This document shows positions 1-6,682 of a stretch of 18,996 bases of DNA, in pieces. The stretch is taken from assembly GCA_949286815.1 (NCBI GenBank), contig CASEEB010000060.1, positions 1 to 18,996 on the forward strand. Reading direction: 5' to 3'. A model generated the notes under the pieces. The model was not told the origin of the DNA and ran no database searches. It saw only the letters and a list, made by a program, of their open reading frames with translations. Numbering within the stretch: the first letter of the stretch is position 1; the number at the start of each line of letters is the position of its first letter. The stretch comes from an uncultured Eubacteriales bacterium. GTDB lineage: Bacteria > Bacillota > Clostridia > Oscillospirales > CAG-272. The position numbers and the translations under genes are program-made.

Positions 1-295
1 CGAGGATATTAATTCTCGCGTGAACTCATTTCTTGAGCAAAGAACCGGCAAACTCAGCGAGAAAAAAACAGCCGACGGTCTCGCACAGGAAACAAATTCG
101 CTTGAGCAGTACGACCGTGAAAAAATACAAAAGCTCGACCTGCTTCTCTACTCTTGCTCCGAATATGAAATGAAGCTGCGCTCAACCATAATCACCTGCT
201 CGGCGGTATTTGCGGTGATTATTCTCTGCGCCGTGCTTATAATCAGAGTGAGAATACGAAAAAAGAAAAAACAGGTTGACACTGAAGAGGACTGA
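1..295 (+). CDS. C-terminal end of a membrane-anchored surface protein (5' truncated)
   Basis: The reading frame is open from base 2 to the TGA at 293-295 with no stop upstream. The GTG at 20 has no ribosome binding site, so this is most likely the tail of a longer gene that begins before the window. The visible 97 residues are a charged, probably helical stretch, then one hydrophobic segment (about STIITCSAVFAVIILCAVLII) and a basic RVRIRKKKKQ tail. That is the layout of an extracellular protein held by a C-terminal membrane helix with a short cytoplasmic end. It lies 58 bp before the DUF4430 gene of an ECF transporter operon. Genes in this position in related operons often encode prenyltransferase-like alpha/alpha-barrel surface proteins, matching the other half of transcobalamin. 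That identity is inferred from context; nothing in the visible part proves it. Confidence 0.6.
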   Translation, partial: EDINSRVNSFLEQRTGKLSEKKTADGLAQETNSLEQYDREKIQKLDLLLYSCSEYEMKLRSTIITCSAVFAVIILCAVLIIRVRIRKKKKQVDTEED

Positions 296-353
296 CCCGA
301 TGTGCGAAACCCTCGGGAGCGCATAGCTCTGAGATTAACGAAAGGAAAAAGTC

Positions 354-908
354 ATGAAAAAGGATATACTGATAATTTTTTCGATTGTACTGGTGGTTGC
401 TTTGCTGATAATGGGCACCGATTTTCAATCCGTCGAAGAATTCTATCAGTCTCATCCCGACGCCATAACGCCCGACTCAAAGACAGTTTACTTTTCAATC
501 AGATGCGATACGATACTTCAAAATACAGACAAGCTCGACCCCGCCCTCCAAAACAGTGAATATATCCCCGAAGACGGAATGATTCTTGCCCCCGCGCAAT
601 ACGTTCTGCGAGACGGCGACACCGTGTTCGACCTGCTCTTAAGAATTACCGGATACCACAAAATACAGCTTGAATACCAAGGCGCGGACGTAAGCGCTTT
701 CGGCTCCGTGTTCGTTGAGGGTATCAATTACCTGTACGAATTTTCCTGCGGAAGCGGCTCGGGCTGGACTTATCTTGTCAACGGGGAAAATCCTCAGACA
801 GGCTGTTCCAAATATGAACCGAAAGACGGAGACCTTATAGAATGGTTCTATACCTGCAATTACGGAGAAGACTATACTCCTCTGCAAAGCCAAACACAGC
901 CAAAGTGA
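354..908 (+). CDS. DUF4430 (transcobalamin C-terminal-like) membrane-anchored protein
   Basis: A 184-residue protein. It starts with MKK and a hydrophobic helix (about residues 5-20), which acts as a signal anchor; there is no lipobox Cys. The outer part matches DUF4430, the family related to the cobalamin-capping beta domain of transcobalamin and intrinsic factor: SIRCDTIL near the start, DGDTVFDLL, SGWTYLVNGE, and GCSKYEPKDGDLIEWFYTC near the end. The start is set by GAAAGGA at 340-346. Its stop is 7 bp before ecfT, so the two are co-transcribed with the transporter. Likely role: an extracellular ligand-capturing partner that hands a corrinoid or similar ligand to the ECF transporter. The family assignment is strong; the ligand is inferred from family and context. 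Confidence 0.85.
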   Translation: MKKDILIIFSIVLVVALLIMGTDFQSVEEFYQSHPDAITPDSKTVYFSIRCDTILQNTDKLDPALQNSEYIPEDGMILAPAQYVLRDGDTVFDLLLRITGYHKIQLEYQGADVSAFGSVFVEGINYLYEFSCGSGSGWTYLVNGENPQTGCSKYEPKDGDLIEWFYTCNYGEDYTPLQSQTQPK

Positions 909-915
909 GGTATAT

Positions 916-1797
916 ATGAGCGCGTATTCAAAACTTCATCCCCTTACCTGCCTTGTCGGATATCTGTGTATACTGATACCCGCGATGTTTATAAAAAATC
1001 CCGTAATACAGCTGACTTCCCTTTTAGGCTCGGTTCTTTTTCTTTCGGTCATATGCGACAAAAAGACCATCGGCTCCGACCTCGGCTTTTATATACCGCT
1101 CTTTGTGCTCATGGCTGTGACAAATCCCCTGTTTTCGCACAACGGCGCGACCCCGCTTTTTTTCATGAACGGGAATCCGGTCACACTCGAGGCTGTTATT
1201 TACGGAATTTTCATGTCGGTCATGATAACCTCTGTGCTTCTGTGGTGCAAGTGCTACGGCATTATCATAAACAGCGACAAAATAGTTTACCTGTTCGGGA
1301 AAAGCCTGCCCAAGCTGTCGCTTTTGCTTTCCGCGGCGCTGAAATTTATCCCCGAGCTCAAGCGGAGATTCCGGCTGACAAGCTCCGCCCAGAAAACGCT
1401 CGGACAGTATTCGACCGAAAGTTATACCGACAGAATAAAAAGAATGTGCGGAGTATTCTCATCGGTAATCGGCTGGTCGCTTGAGAACGCGGTCGAAAAG
1501 AACAATTCAATGAAAGCCAGAGGCTACGGAATGCCCGGAAGAAGCAATTATTCCATATTCAAAATGACCGCCGCGGACAAAACAATATCGGTCTTATACA
1601 TTGCCTGCCTCTCTCTCACGCTTGCGGGGGCGTTTACGGGAAAGCTTTACTTTTCTTATTACCCCACGGTTTCCGGGATACCGAACTCCCCTTTGGCACT
1701 GGCGTCTTACTTTTCGTATTTTGTCTGTGCCATGATTCCGATAATTGTTGAAAGCGAGGAGGCGATAAGATGGAAATATTACAGGTCAAAAATCTGA
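916..1797 (+). CDS. ecfT: ECF transporter transmembrane component EcfT (CbiQ family)
   Basis: A 293-residue polytopic membrane protein that couples ATP hydrolysis by EcfA to movement of the S component. Several hydrophobic helices fill residues 10-115 and 220-285. The cytoplasmic coupling region carries FIPELKRRFRLTSSAQ (about 144-159) and SMKARGYG (198-205), the latter being the ARG coupling-helix motif of EcfT proteins. The start ATG follows GTGAGG at 904-909. The gene's last 28 bases overlap the start of the ATPase gene in another frame, so translation is probably coupled. It sits between DUF4430 and EcfA genes, as in complete group I/II ECF operons. Confidence 0.9.
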   Translation: MSAYSKLHPLTCLVGYLCILIPAMFIKNPVIQLTSLLGSVLFLSVICDKKTIGSDLGFYIPLFVLMAVTNPLFSHNGATPLFFMNGNPVTLEAVIYGIFMSVMITSVLLWCKCYGIIINSDKIVYLFGKSLPKLSLLLSAALKFIPELKRRFRLTSSAQKTLGQYSTESYTDRIKRMCGVFSSVIGWSLENAVEKNNSMKARGYGMPGRSNYSIFKMTAADKTISVLYIACLSLTLAGAFTGKLYFSYYPTVSGIPNSPLALASYFSYFVCAMIPIIVESEEAIRWKYYRSKI

Positions 1798-3458
1798 GTT
1801 TTACATATCCCAACACCGACAGTCCTGCGGCGGACGGCATAAATATGTCGGTAAATCAGGGCGAGTTTATATTGATTTGCGGAGCGTCGGGCTGCGGGAA
1901 AACCACGCTTCTGAGGCTTATAAAAAAAGAGCTCGCCCCCGCCGGAAATTTAAAGGGCGAAATTCTCTATAACCTTGACGCAAAAGGATTCAAGGAAACT
2001 GCGTCGGCTTTTGATGTGGGTTTTGTTTTTCAGAATCCGGACAGTCAGATTGTGACCGACAGCGTCTGGCACGAGCTTTCGTTCGGACTTGAGAATATGG
2101 GAGTCCCCTCCGACACTATCCGCCGGCGTGTCGGCGAGATGGCGAGTTACTTCGGGATTAACGAATGGTATCACGCAAAAACCGATTCCCTGTCGGGCGG
2201 ACAGAAGCAGATATTAAATCTCGCCTCGGTGATGGTCATGGACCCCAAGATACTCATTCTTGACGAGCCTACAAGCCAGCTTGACCCTATTACCGCCTCG
2301 GAATTTATCAAAACGGTATTTTCACTGAACCGTGAGTTCGGAATAACCGTAATAATTGCCGAGCACCGATTGGAGGAGCTTTTTCCGCTCGCCGACAGAG
2401 TGGCGGTGATGGACGGCGGAAACCTGATTTTCTACGGTTCGCCCGAAAAAGCGTGCGGGACTCTCAAAGACAATCCGATTTTCGAGGGCTTCCCAAGCGC
2501 AGTGAAAATTTTCGAAGGCACAAAAAATCTTACAAAATTACCGGAAGGATATCAGTGTCCTCTGACTGTGCGCGACTGCAAAAATTATCTGAACGCGAAC
2601 TTTTCGCACCTGTCCGGAAAAGAAGTGAAAGTAATCTCCCCGGAACCGACAAATCCGGTCATTGAGGCGGAAAACCTTTATTTCAGATATGACAAAAACC
2701 TTCCCGACATACTGCGCTCCATGAGCATCAGTGTCTGCGAAAACGAGATAATGGGAATACTCGGCGGCAACGGGGCAGGCAAAACCACCGCCCTCAACGT
2801 AATAGCCGGGGCGGAAATGCCCTACCGCGGACATGTAAAGATATACGGGAAAAAGATCAAGGATTACAAAAACAATTCTCTTTACCGCAATATGCTCGCC
2901 TATCTTCCCCAAGACCCGCAGTGCATATTTGTAAAAAATAAGGTTTCGGAGGATTTTGAAGCCGCCTTAGCCGCGCTGAACGGCAAAAATCAAAATATCG
3001 CTTCCGAAATCGAGAGGGTATCGGAAGAACTCGGAATATCTCATCTGCAAAACAAGCACCCATACGACCTGAGCGGAGGAGAGCTTCAGAAGTGCGCCGT
3101 CGCGAAACTGATGCTGACAGACCCCAAAATAATGCTGCTCGACGAACCCACAAAGGGACTCGACGCCGTCTCAAAAAACAAACTTATCTCGCTTTTGCGC
3201 AGGTTAAGGGCAAAGGGCATGACATTTTTGATTGTAACGCACGACATTGAGTTTGCCGCGGGTATCTGCGACAGATGCGCCATGTTCTTTGACGGGGGTA
3301 TCATATCACAGTCTTCGCCGAACGAGTTTTTTTCGTCAAACCGTTTCTATACGACCTCCGCTCACCGCGCCTGCCGGGATATTTTCCCCAACGCGGTTCT
3401 TGCGGATGAGGTTATCGGCCTGTGCCGCGGGAATAGCTCCGTAATCCCGGATAATTGA
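1770..3458 (+). CDS. ecfA: ECF transporter ATPase, fused double ABC protein (EcfA1-EcfA2 type)
   Basis: A 562-residue fusion of two ABC ATPase domains, equivalent to the EcfA-EcfA' pair. Domain 1 shows Walker A GASGCGKTT (38-46), Q-loop VFQNP (86-90), signature LSGGQKQ (141-147), Walker B ILILDEP (161-167) and a switch His in AEHR (about 199). Domain 2 shows GGNGAGKTT (332-340), LPQDP, DLSGGELQK (433-441), IMLLDEPT (454-461) and VTHD with His 491. All catalytic motifs are intact in both halves, so both sites should bind and hydrolyse ATP. The start ATG follows GAGGAGG at 1756-1762 and overlaps ecfT. It energises the EcfT/S-component complex on the cytoplasmic face. Confidence 0.95.
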   Translation: MEILQVKNLSFTYPNTDSPAADGINMSVNQGEFILICGASGCGKTTLLRLIKKELAPAGNLKGEILYNLDAKGFKETASAFDVGFVFQNPDSQIVTDSVWHELSFGLENMGVPSDTIRRRVGEMASYFGINEWYHAKTDSLSGGQKQILNLASVMVMDPKILILDEPTSQLDPITASEFIKTVFSLNREFGITVIIAEHRLEELFPLADRVAVMDGGNLIFYGSPEKACGTLKDNPIFEGFPSAVKIFEGTKNLTKLPEGYQCPLTVRDCKNYLNANFSHLSGKEVKVISPEPTNPVIEAENLYFRYDKNLPDILRSMSISVCENEIMGILGGNGAGKTTALNVIAGAEMPYRGHVKIYGKKIKDYKNNSLYRNMLAYLPQDPQCIFVKNKVSEDFEAALAALNGKNQNIASEIERVSEELGISHLQNKHPYDLSGGELQKCAVAKLMLTDPKIMLLDEPTKGLDAVSKNKLISLLRRLRAKGMTFLIVTHDIEFAAGICDRCAMFFDGGIISQSSPNEFFSSNRFYTTSAHRACRDIFPNAVLADEVIGLCRGNSSVIPDN

Positions 3459-3535
3459 TAATAAATACAGCCTTCGGCGTTACATGCGCTTTTTATGTTT
3501 ATGAAATTCATTGACGCCGGAAAAGGAATATCGTT

Positions 3536-4204
3536 ATGAAAGCAAAAAAAATAATTTCATATGCCATTTTATTGCTGCTTGTGCCTGCCGCCATAGTGCT
3601 CGGATTTATCTTCTTCGGTTCGGGCGGTTTCATATACTCGATTCTCGCGGTCTCCATACTTGTCTGCGCGGCGTTTTTTCTCTCGTTTGAGAAAAGCAGC
3701 CACAAAAGCGGAGTGATACTGATTCTTGCGGTAATGGTCGCGCTCAGCGTGGCAAGCCGCTTTATTCCTTATGTCAACCCCATGTCCGCGCTCATCATCA
3801 TCACCGCCATGTACTTCGGGGCGCAAGCCGGTTTTATAACCGGAGCCATGAGCGCGCTTGTCTCAAATTTCTTCTTTTCACAGGGTCCGTGGACTCCCTT
3901 TCAGATGTTTGCCTGGGGGGCGATAGGCTTTATCGCCGGCCTGCTTTGCAAGCCTCTTAAGAAAAGCAAAATATTACTCGCGCTGTTCGGGGCGTTCTCC
4001 GGGATTGTTTTTTCGCTTTTTATGGATGTGCTGACGGTTCTCTGGCAGGACGGATATTTCAATGTTTCAAGATACCTCGCGGTACTTTACACCGCCATTC
4101 CCTTTACGGCGCTTTACGCGGTCACAAACACGGTTTTTCTGCTGTTGCTCTCCCGCCCGATCGGAAACAAGCTTGACAGGATAAAGACAAAATACGGACT
4201 GTAA
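3536..4204 (+). CDS. ECF transporter substrate-binding (S) component, CbrT-like
   Basis: A 222-residue, very hydrophobic protein with about six predicted membrane helices. The segment GPWTPFQMFAWGAIGF (117-132) is characteristic of a group of ECF S components often found beside DUF4430 proteins; CbrT, a B12 transporter, is the best known related case. It starts at ATG 3536 with AAAGGA at 3522-3527. It follows ecfA by 77 bp, and the imperfect inverted repeat CGGCGT...ACGCCG (3475-3480 and 3513-3518) could form a leader hairpin there. As last gene it would give the complex its specificity. A corrinoid is the best guess, based on the DUF4430 partner; another vitamin or cofactor cannot be excluded from sequence alone. 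Confidence 0.82.
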   Translation: MKAKKIISYAILLLLVPAAIVLGFIFFGSGGFIYSILAVSILVCAAFFLSFEKSSHKSGVILILAVMVALSVASRFIPYVNPMSALIIITAMYFGAQAGFITGAMSALVSNFFFSQGPWTPFQMFAWGAIGFIAGLLCKPLKKSKILLALFGAFSGIVFSLFMDVLTVLWQDGYFNVSRYLAVLYTAIPFTALYAVTNTVFLLLLSRPIGNKLDRIKTKYGL

Positions 4205-4328
4205 ACGAATAAAGACAGACCGGATCTTCCGTAATTCAGGATACATAACACCGGGATTTCCACGCGACATTGCCGTTACCTATTCGGGGATTGTTGTCGG
4301 CACTGAATGCCGACCTATATAACGTCGT
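4205..4328 (+). other. Non-coding stretch with a GC-rich hairpin, downstream of the ECF operon
   Basis: No open reading frame with coding character is seen. GTCGGCA (4296-4302) and TGCCGAC (4308-4314) form a perfect 7-bp stem with a CTGAA loop but no U-tract. This kind of short GC-rich palindrome often belongs to a dispersed intergenic repeat family; only one copy is visible here. Confidence 0.4.
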
Positions 4329-4378
4329 ACCTACAGACTGCCGATTTTAAAAATACGTCAGTCTGTAGGTCTGTTTTT
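4329..4378 (+). terminator. Rho-independent terminator of the ECF transporter operon
   Basis: A perfect 12-bp stem, ACCTACAGACTG (4329-4340) with CAGTCTGTAGGT (4359-4370), an 18-nt loop, and CTGTTTTTC immediately after. It is 125 bp downstream of the S-component stop codon, and no gene lies between. Confidence 0.8.
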
Positions 4379-4405
4379 CACAAAAGCATAAACAGTGTCC
4401 GGAAA

Positions 4406-4435
4406 AAATCCCGGAATATCAATATTCCGGATTTC
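4406..4435. repeat. Palindromic stem-loop between the operon terminator and the tRNA promoter
   Basis: CCGGAATATCAATATTCCGG (4411-4430) is a perfect palindrome around CA. The flanking AATCC/GGATT bases extend the stem with one extra C. Followed by ATTTCTAT, it could act as a weak second terminator in either direction. Confidence 0.4.
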
Positions 4436-4519
4436 TATATACGATTGACGACCGCAGAACACGCCAAATCGCTCTTTTGAGAAATTTCAAAAAAATCCCG
4501 ATTATTTTTCAAAAACCTC

Positions 4520-4548
4520 TTGATTTTTTAAAGTGTTTATGATATAAT
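4520..4548 (+). promoter_or_regulatory. Sigma-A type promoter for the tRNA gene
   Basis: -35 TTGATT (4520-4525), 17-bp spacer, -10 TATAAT (4543-4548). The predicted start near 4555 leaves a 5' leader of about 95 nt before the tRNA. The surrounding DNA is strongly A+T rich. Confidence 0.75.
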
Positions 4549-4649
4549 ATATATGTTACGCAGTAATCAGTTAATTAACCTGCAATTGCTGTACCGCAGA
4601 ATTGTCTGAGATATGTCTGTTTGATAATAAACAGCAAGTTACATAATCT

Positions 4650-4724
4650 GGCCCCATGGTCAAGCGGCTAAGACGACGCCCTCTCACGGCGTAATCGTGG
4701 GTTCGATTCCCGCTGGGGTCACCA
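4650..4724 (+). tRNA. tRNA-Glu, anticodon CTC
   Basis: A full cloverleaf can be drawn. The acceptor stem is GGCCCCA (4650-4656) with TGGGGTC (4714-4720), including a G-U at 2:71. The D stem GTC/GAC is 4659-4661 with 4672-4674. The anticodon stem ACGCC/GGCGT (4676-4680, 4688-4692) encloses loop CTCTCAC with anticodon CTC at 4683-4685, reading GAG. The T arm is GTGGG-TTCGATT-CCCGC. Discriminator A and CCA (4722-4724) are encoded in the DNA. The body closely resembles other bacterial tRNA-Glu, and CTC is a less universal isoacceptor than TTC. Confidence 0.96.
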
Positions 4725-4730
4725 AAAACA

Positions 4731-4775
4731 ATAAAACCGAACTGTTTGATGGATAATGGTTCGGTTTTATTTTTA
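4731..4775 (+). terminator. Rho-independent terminator of the tRNA-Glu transcript
   Basis: A perfect 12-bp stem, ATAAAACCGAAC (4731-4742) with GTTCGGTTTTAT (4759-4770), followed by TTTTACTG. It begins 6 bases after the tRNA CCA end. Confidence 0.8.
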
Positions 4776-4816
4776 CTGTAATTTTTACTGTAATCAATTG
4801 TTTGTATCAGATTAAA

Positions 4817-4860
4817 AACGCCGCCGAAAGCAACCGAACACGGTTACTCCCGGCGGCGTT
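4817..4860 (-). terminator. Rho-independent terminator of the 542-aa sigma factor gene
   Basis: A perfect 10-bp outer stem, AACGCCGCCG (4817-4826) with CGGCGGCGTT (4851-4860), plus an inner AACCG/CGGTT pair. Read on the minus strand the 3' arm runs into GTTTTTAATC, a proper U-tract. It lies 24 bp beyond the stop codon. 36 of 37 bases are shared with the hairpin at 6641-6677 after the next sigma gene. Confidence 0.85.
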
Positions 4861-4884
4861 ATCGTTATAAATTGGCAGGTTTAT

Positions 4885-6513
4885 CTATTCCTCGTAAACC
4901 AACACAACGGGCGGACAGCAATAATCAACGCCCTTCATATGCAGTCCTTTATCGTATGCCTCCCGAACAATCGCCATAACAAAATAATTTGTTGCCTCAT
5001 GATACCTGAAAAGCTCCGGTACAGAAGTCAAGTGCTTGGGAATCGGTGTTTTCATTGAGGAAATAAAGGACGCAAATTCTTCGCCGAGCGCGGATTTTAT
5101 CTCATCCGTAGCCTTATTAATTACAGCACATAATTCTTGATATTCCGCCTTCTCAATAACGGGAATCTTTACGCACGGTTTATCTTGGTCATGACCGATA
5201 ACACCAACCTTTTCGAGTGTCGCCATATATGCGATAAACTCGTTCGGGATGTCCGAGTTAACCAGCGGAATATCATCGTAAATATACCAAAGCAAAGGAA
5301 TGATGTGCTTGAAATACAGTTCATATGCTCCGCCATAACGGTGAGGGCTATCCCACAATGTAGTATCAAATTCATAAAAGCAGATTCGCTTTGCCCGTCC
5401 TACCGATAGAGCCTCAGTTGTGCGATGACCGCCGTGTATTGCATATTCCATAGTATCCTGATATTCCTTCGCGTTGTATCCGGCGTCAAAGGCTATCGCT
5501 TGCGCGAACCACCACCCACCGTCCTTGCGCCTCGGAAATTTTGGGGCTTCGATTTTTCCCGTTCCAAAATGTTCAAAATCCTGCAATGCTTTCAGAACGG
5601 CGTATCTGTCAAGCTTCGTCTTTTTCTCGCCGTCCATATTCCGCACAAAAGGCAATTCAGAAATTTCATCCGACATTTTTTGAATAATATCCCATATCGT
5701 AACAAAATGTCTGTGCGCGAAATCAAGCTGCGGTTTGAAGTATTTAAGAGCGTTTTGCGGTTTTGTAATAATAAAATCCGCATATACTTTTCCGCTGTCG
5801 GTCTGCGCCATCAGTTCACCGTCAACAAGCTTTTTGACGATTGGTTCAATATATGCGGCGGGAATACCGATCGCTTTGGAAAGCTCGCTGAGCTTTACGG
5901 GTTTTTCATAGGCAAGGATCAAAAGATTCTGCGCTATCAGATCATCCTCCACAAGCGACATCGGCTCTCCCTTCAGCCCTTCGGAGCCGCCGAAAGACAG
6001 ATCCAGTTGCCCGGGTAAACAGTATTCTTTTGTTTCCATATTTTCAAGTCCTTTCTTCATCTGATTACGACCGGCGGACAAACGGCTCTTTACCGTACCT
6101 TCCGGGATATCAAGTTCCTTTGCAATATCCGCAACACCTTGATTCCCATAATAAAACCTAATCATGACCTCGCGTGTAATGTACGCAAGATGATTCAGTT
6201 CTTTCCGGACCCTTGCCGCTTCCTCGGAGGTAAGATATCCGTCATTCTCTTCATCCGGAATATCGAATCTCTCATCGAAACATACGGTAACGGGAGAGCG
6301 ATATTTTTTTCGGAGATTGTCATTGTGCTTATGGTATAGTGTGTTGGAAAGCCAGGTTTTCGGGTGCTCAATTGTTCCGCCTTTATGTATGTAGGTAAAG
6401 GCAGCAAGCAAGGTGTCTCCCACAAGGTCTTCCGCATCAGCCTGAGAATTGCATTTTGATGTCGCCAGTCGCATCAGATAATCATAGTATTGAATAAATT
6501 CTTTGTTTGTCAT
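4885..6513 (-). CDS. ECF-type RNA polymerase sigma factor with winged-helix and large C-terminal extension
   Basis: A 542-residue protein, far longer than a normal ECF sigma factor (about 160-200). Residues 9-72 fit sigma region 2 (ADAEDLVGDTLLAAF, then HPKTWLSNTLYHKHNDNLRKK). Residues 100-152 fit region 4, with helix-turn-helix GVADIAKELDIPEGTVKSRLSAGRNQMKKGL. After a linker, residues 190-250 look like a winged-helix domain (LIAQNLLILAYEKPVKLSELSKAIGIPAAYIEPIVKKLVDGELM in outline). Residues 250-542 form a soluble, aromatic-rich domain I do not recognise; it could sense a ligand or protein. No anti-sigma gene and no membrane segment is seen, so the tail may regulate the factor itself. The start ATG has only a weak upstream AGGG. 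Confidence 0.85.
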   Translation of the reverse strand: MTNKEFIQYYDYLMRLATSKCNSQADAEDLVGDTLLAAFTYIHKGGTIEHPKTWLSNTLYHKHNDNLRKKYRSPVTVCFDERFDIPDEENDGYLTSEEAARVRKELNHLAYITREVMIRFYYGNQGVADIAKELDIPEGTVKSRLSAGRNQMKKGLENMETKEYCLPGQLDLSFGGSEGLKGEPMSLVEDDLIAQNLLILAYEKPVKLSELSKAIGIPAAYIEPIVKKLVDGELMAQTDSGKVYADFIITKPQNALKYFKPQLDFAHRHFVTIWDIIQKMSDEISELPFVRNMDGEKKTKLDRYAVLKALQDFEHFGTGKIEAPKFPRRKDGGWWFAQAIAFDAGYNAKEYQDTMEYAIHGGHRTTEALSVGRAKRICFYEFDTTLWDSPHRYGGAYELYFKHIIPLLWYIYDDIPLVNSDIPNEFIAYMATLEKVGVIGHDQDKPCVKIPVIEKAEYQELCAVINKATDEIKSALGEEFASFISSMKTPIPKHLTSVPELFRYHEATNYFVMAIVREAYDKGLHMKGVDYCCPPVVLVYEE

Positions 6514-6603
6514 ATTCGCCCTGCTTTCCGGAATGCTTTTGAATATTCACCCGTATAGTCGGAAAAATTCAATTTTGGTTCGGACTTAAAAATAATTTTT
6601 TTC

Positions 6604-6632
6604 ATTATAACACAAAATTGTAAATTTGTCTA
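6604..6632 (-). promoter_or_regulatory. Sigma-A type promoter for the 542-aa sigma factor gene
   Basis: On the minus strand: -35 TAGACA (complement of 6627-6632), 17-bp spacer, -10 TATAAT (complement of 6604-6609). The predicted start is near 6597, leaving about 84 nt of leader. It lies directly after the terminator of the upstream sigma gene, so the two genes appear to be separate transcription units. Confidence 0.75.
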
Positions 6633-6637
6633 TAACA

Positions 6638-6681
6638 AATGCCGCCGAAAGCAACCGAACACGGTTACTCTCGGCGGTATT
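6638..6681 (-). terminator. Terminator hairpin after the 1053-aa sigma factor gene
   Basis: The stem is AATGCCGCCGA (6638-6648) with TCGGCGGTATT (6671-6681), one G-U, with the inner AACCG/CGGTT pair. On the minus strand it starts 2 bases after the stop codon and runs into ATTTGTTATAG, a poor U-tract. It is nearly identical to the hairpin at 4817-4860. Confidence 0.7.
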
Positions 6682-6682
6682 T

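Noticed and set aside
3459..3535. Cobalamin riboswitch before the S-component gene
   Set aside because: The gap is only 77 bp and has none of the conserved B12-box; any such switch would be upstream of the window.
5425..6018. 197-codon plus-strand frame
   Set aside because: It is antisense to the sigma factor, whose domains are clear, and has no ribosome site.
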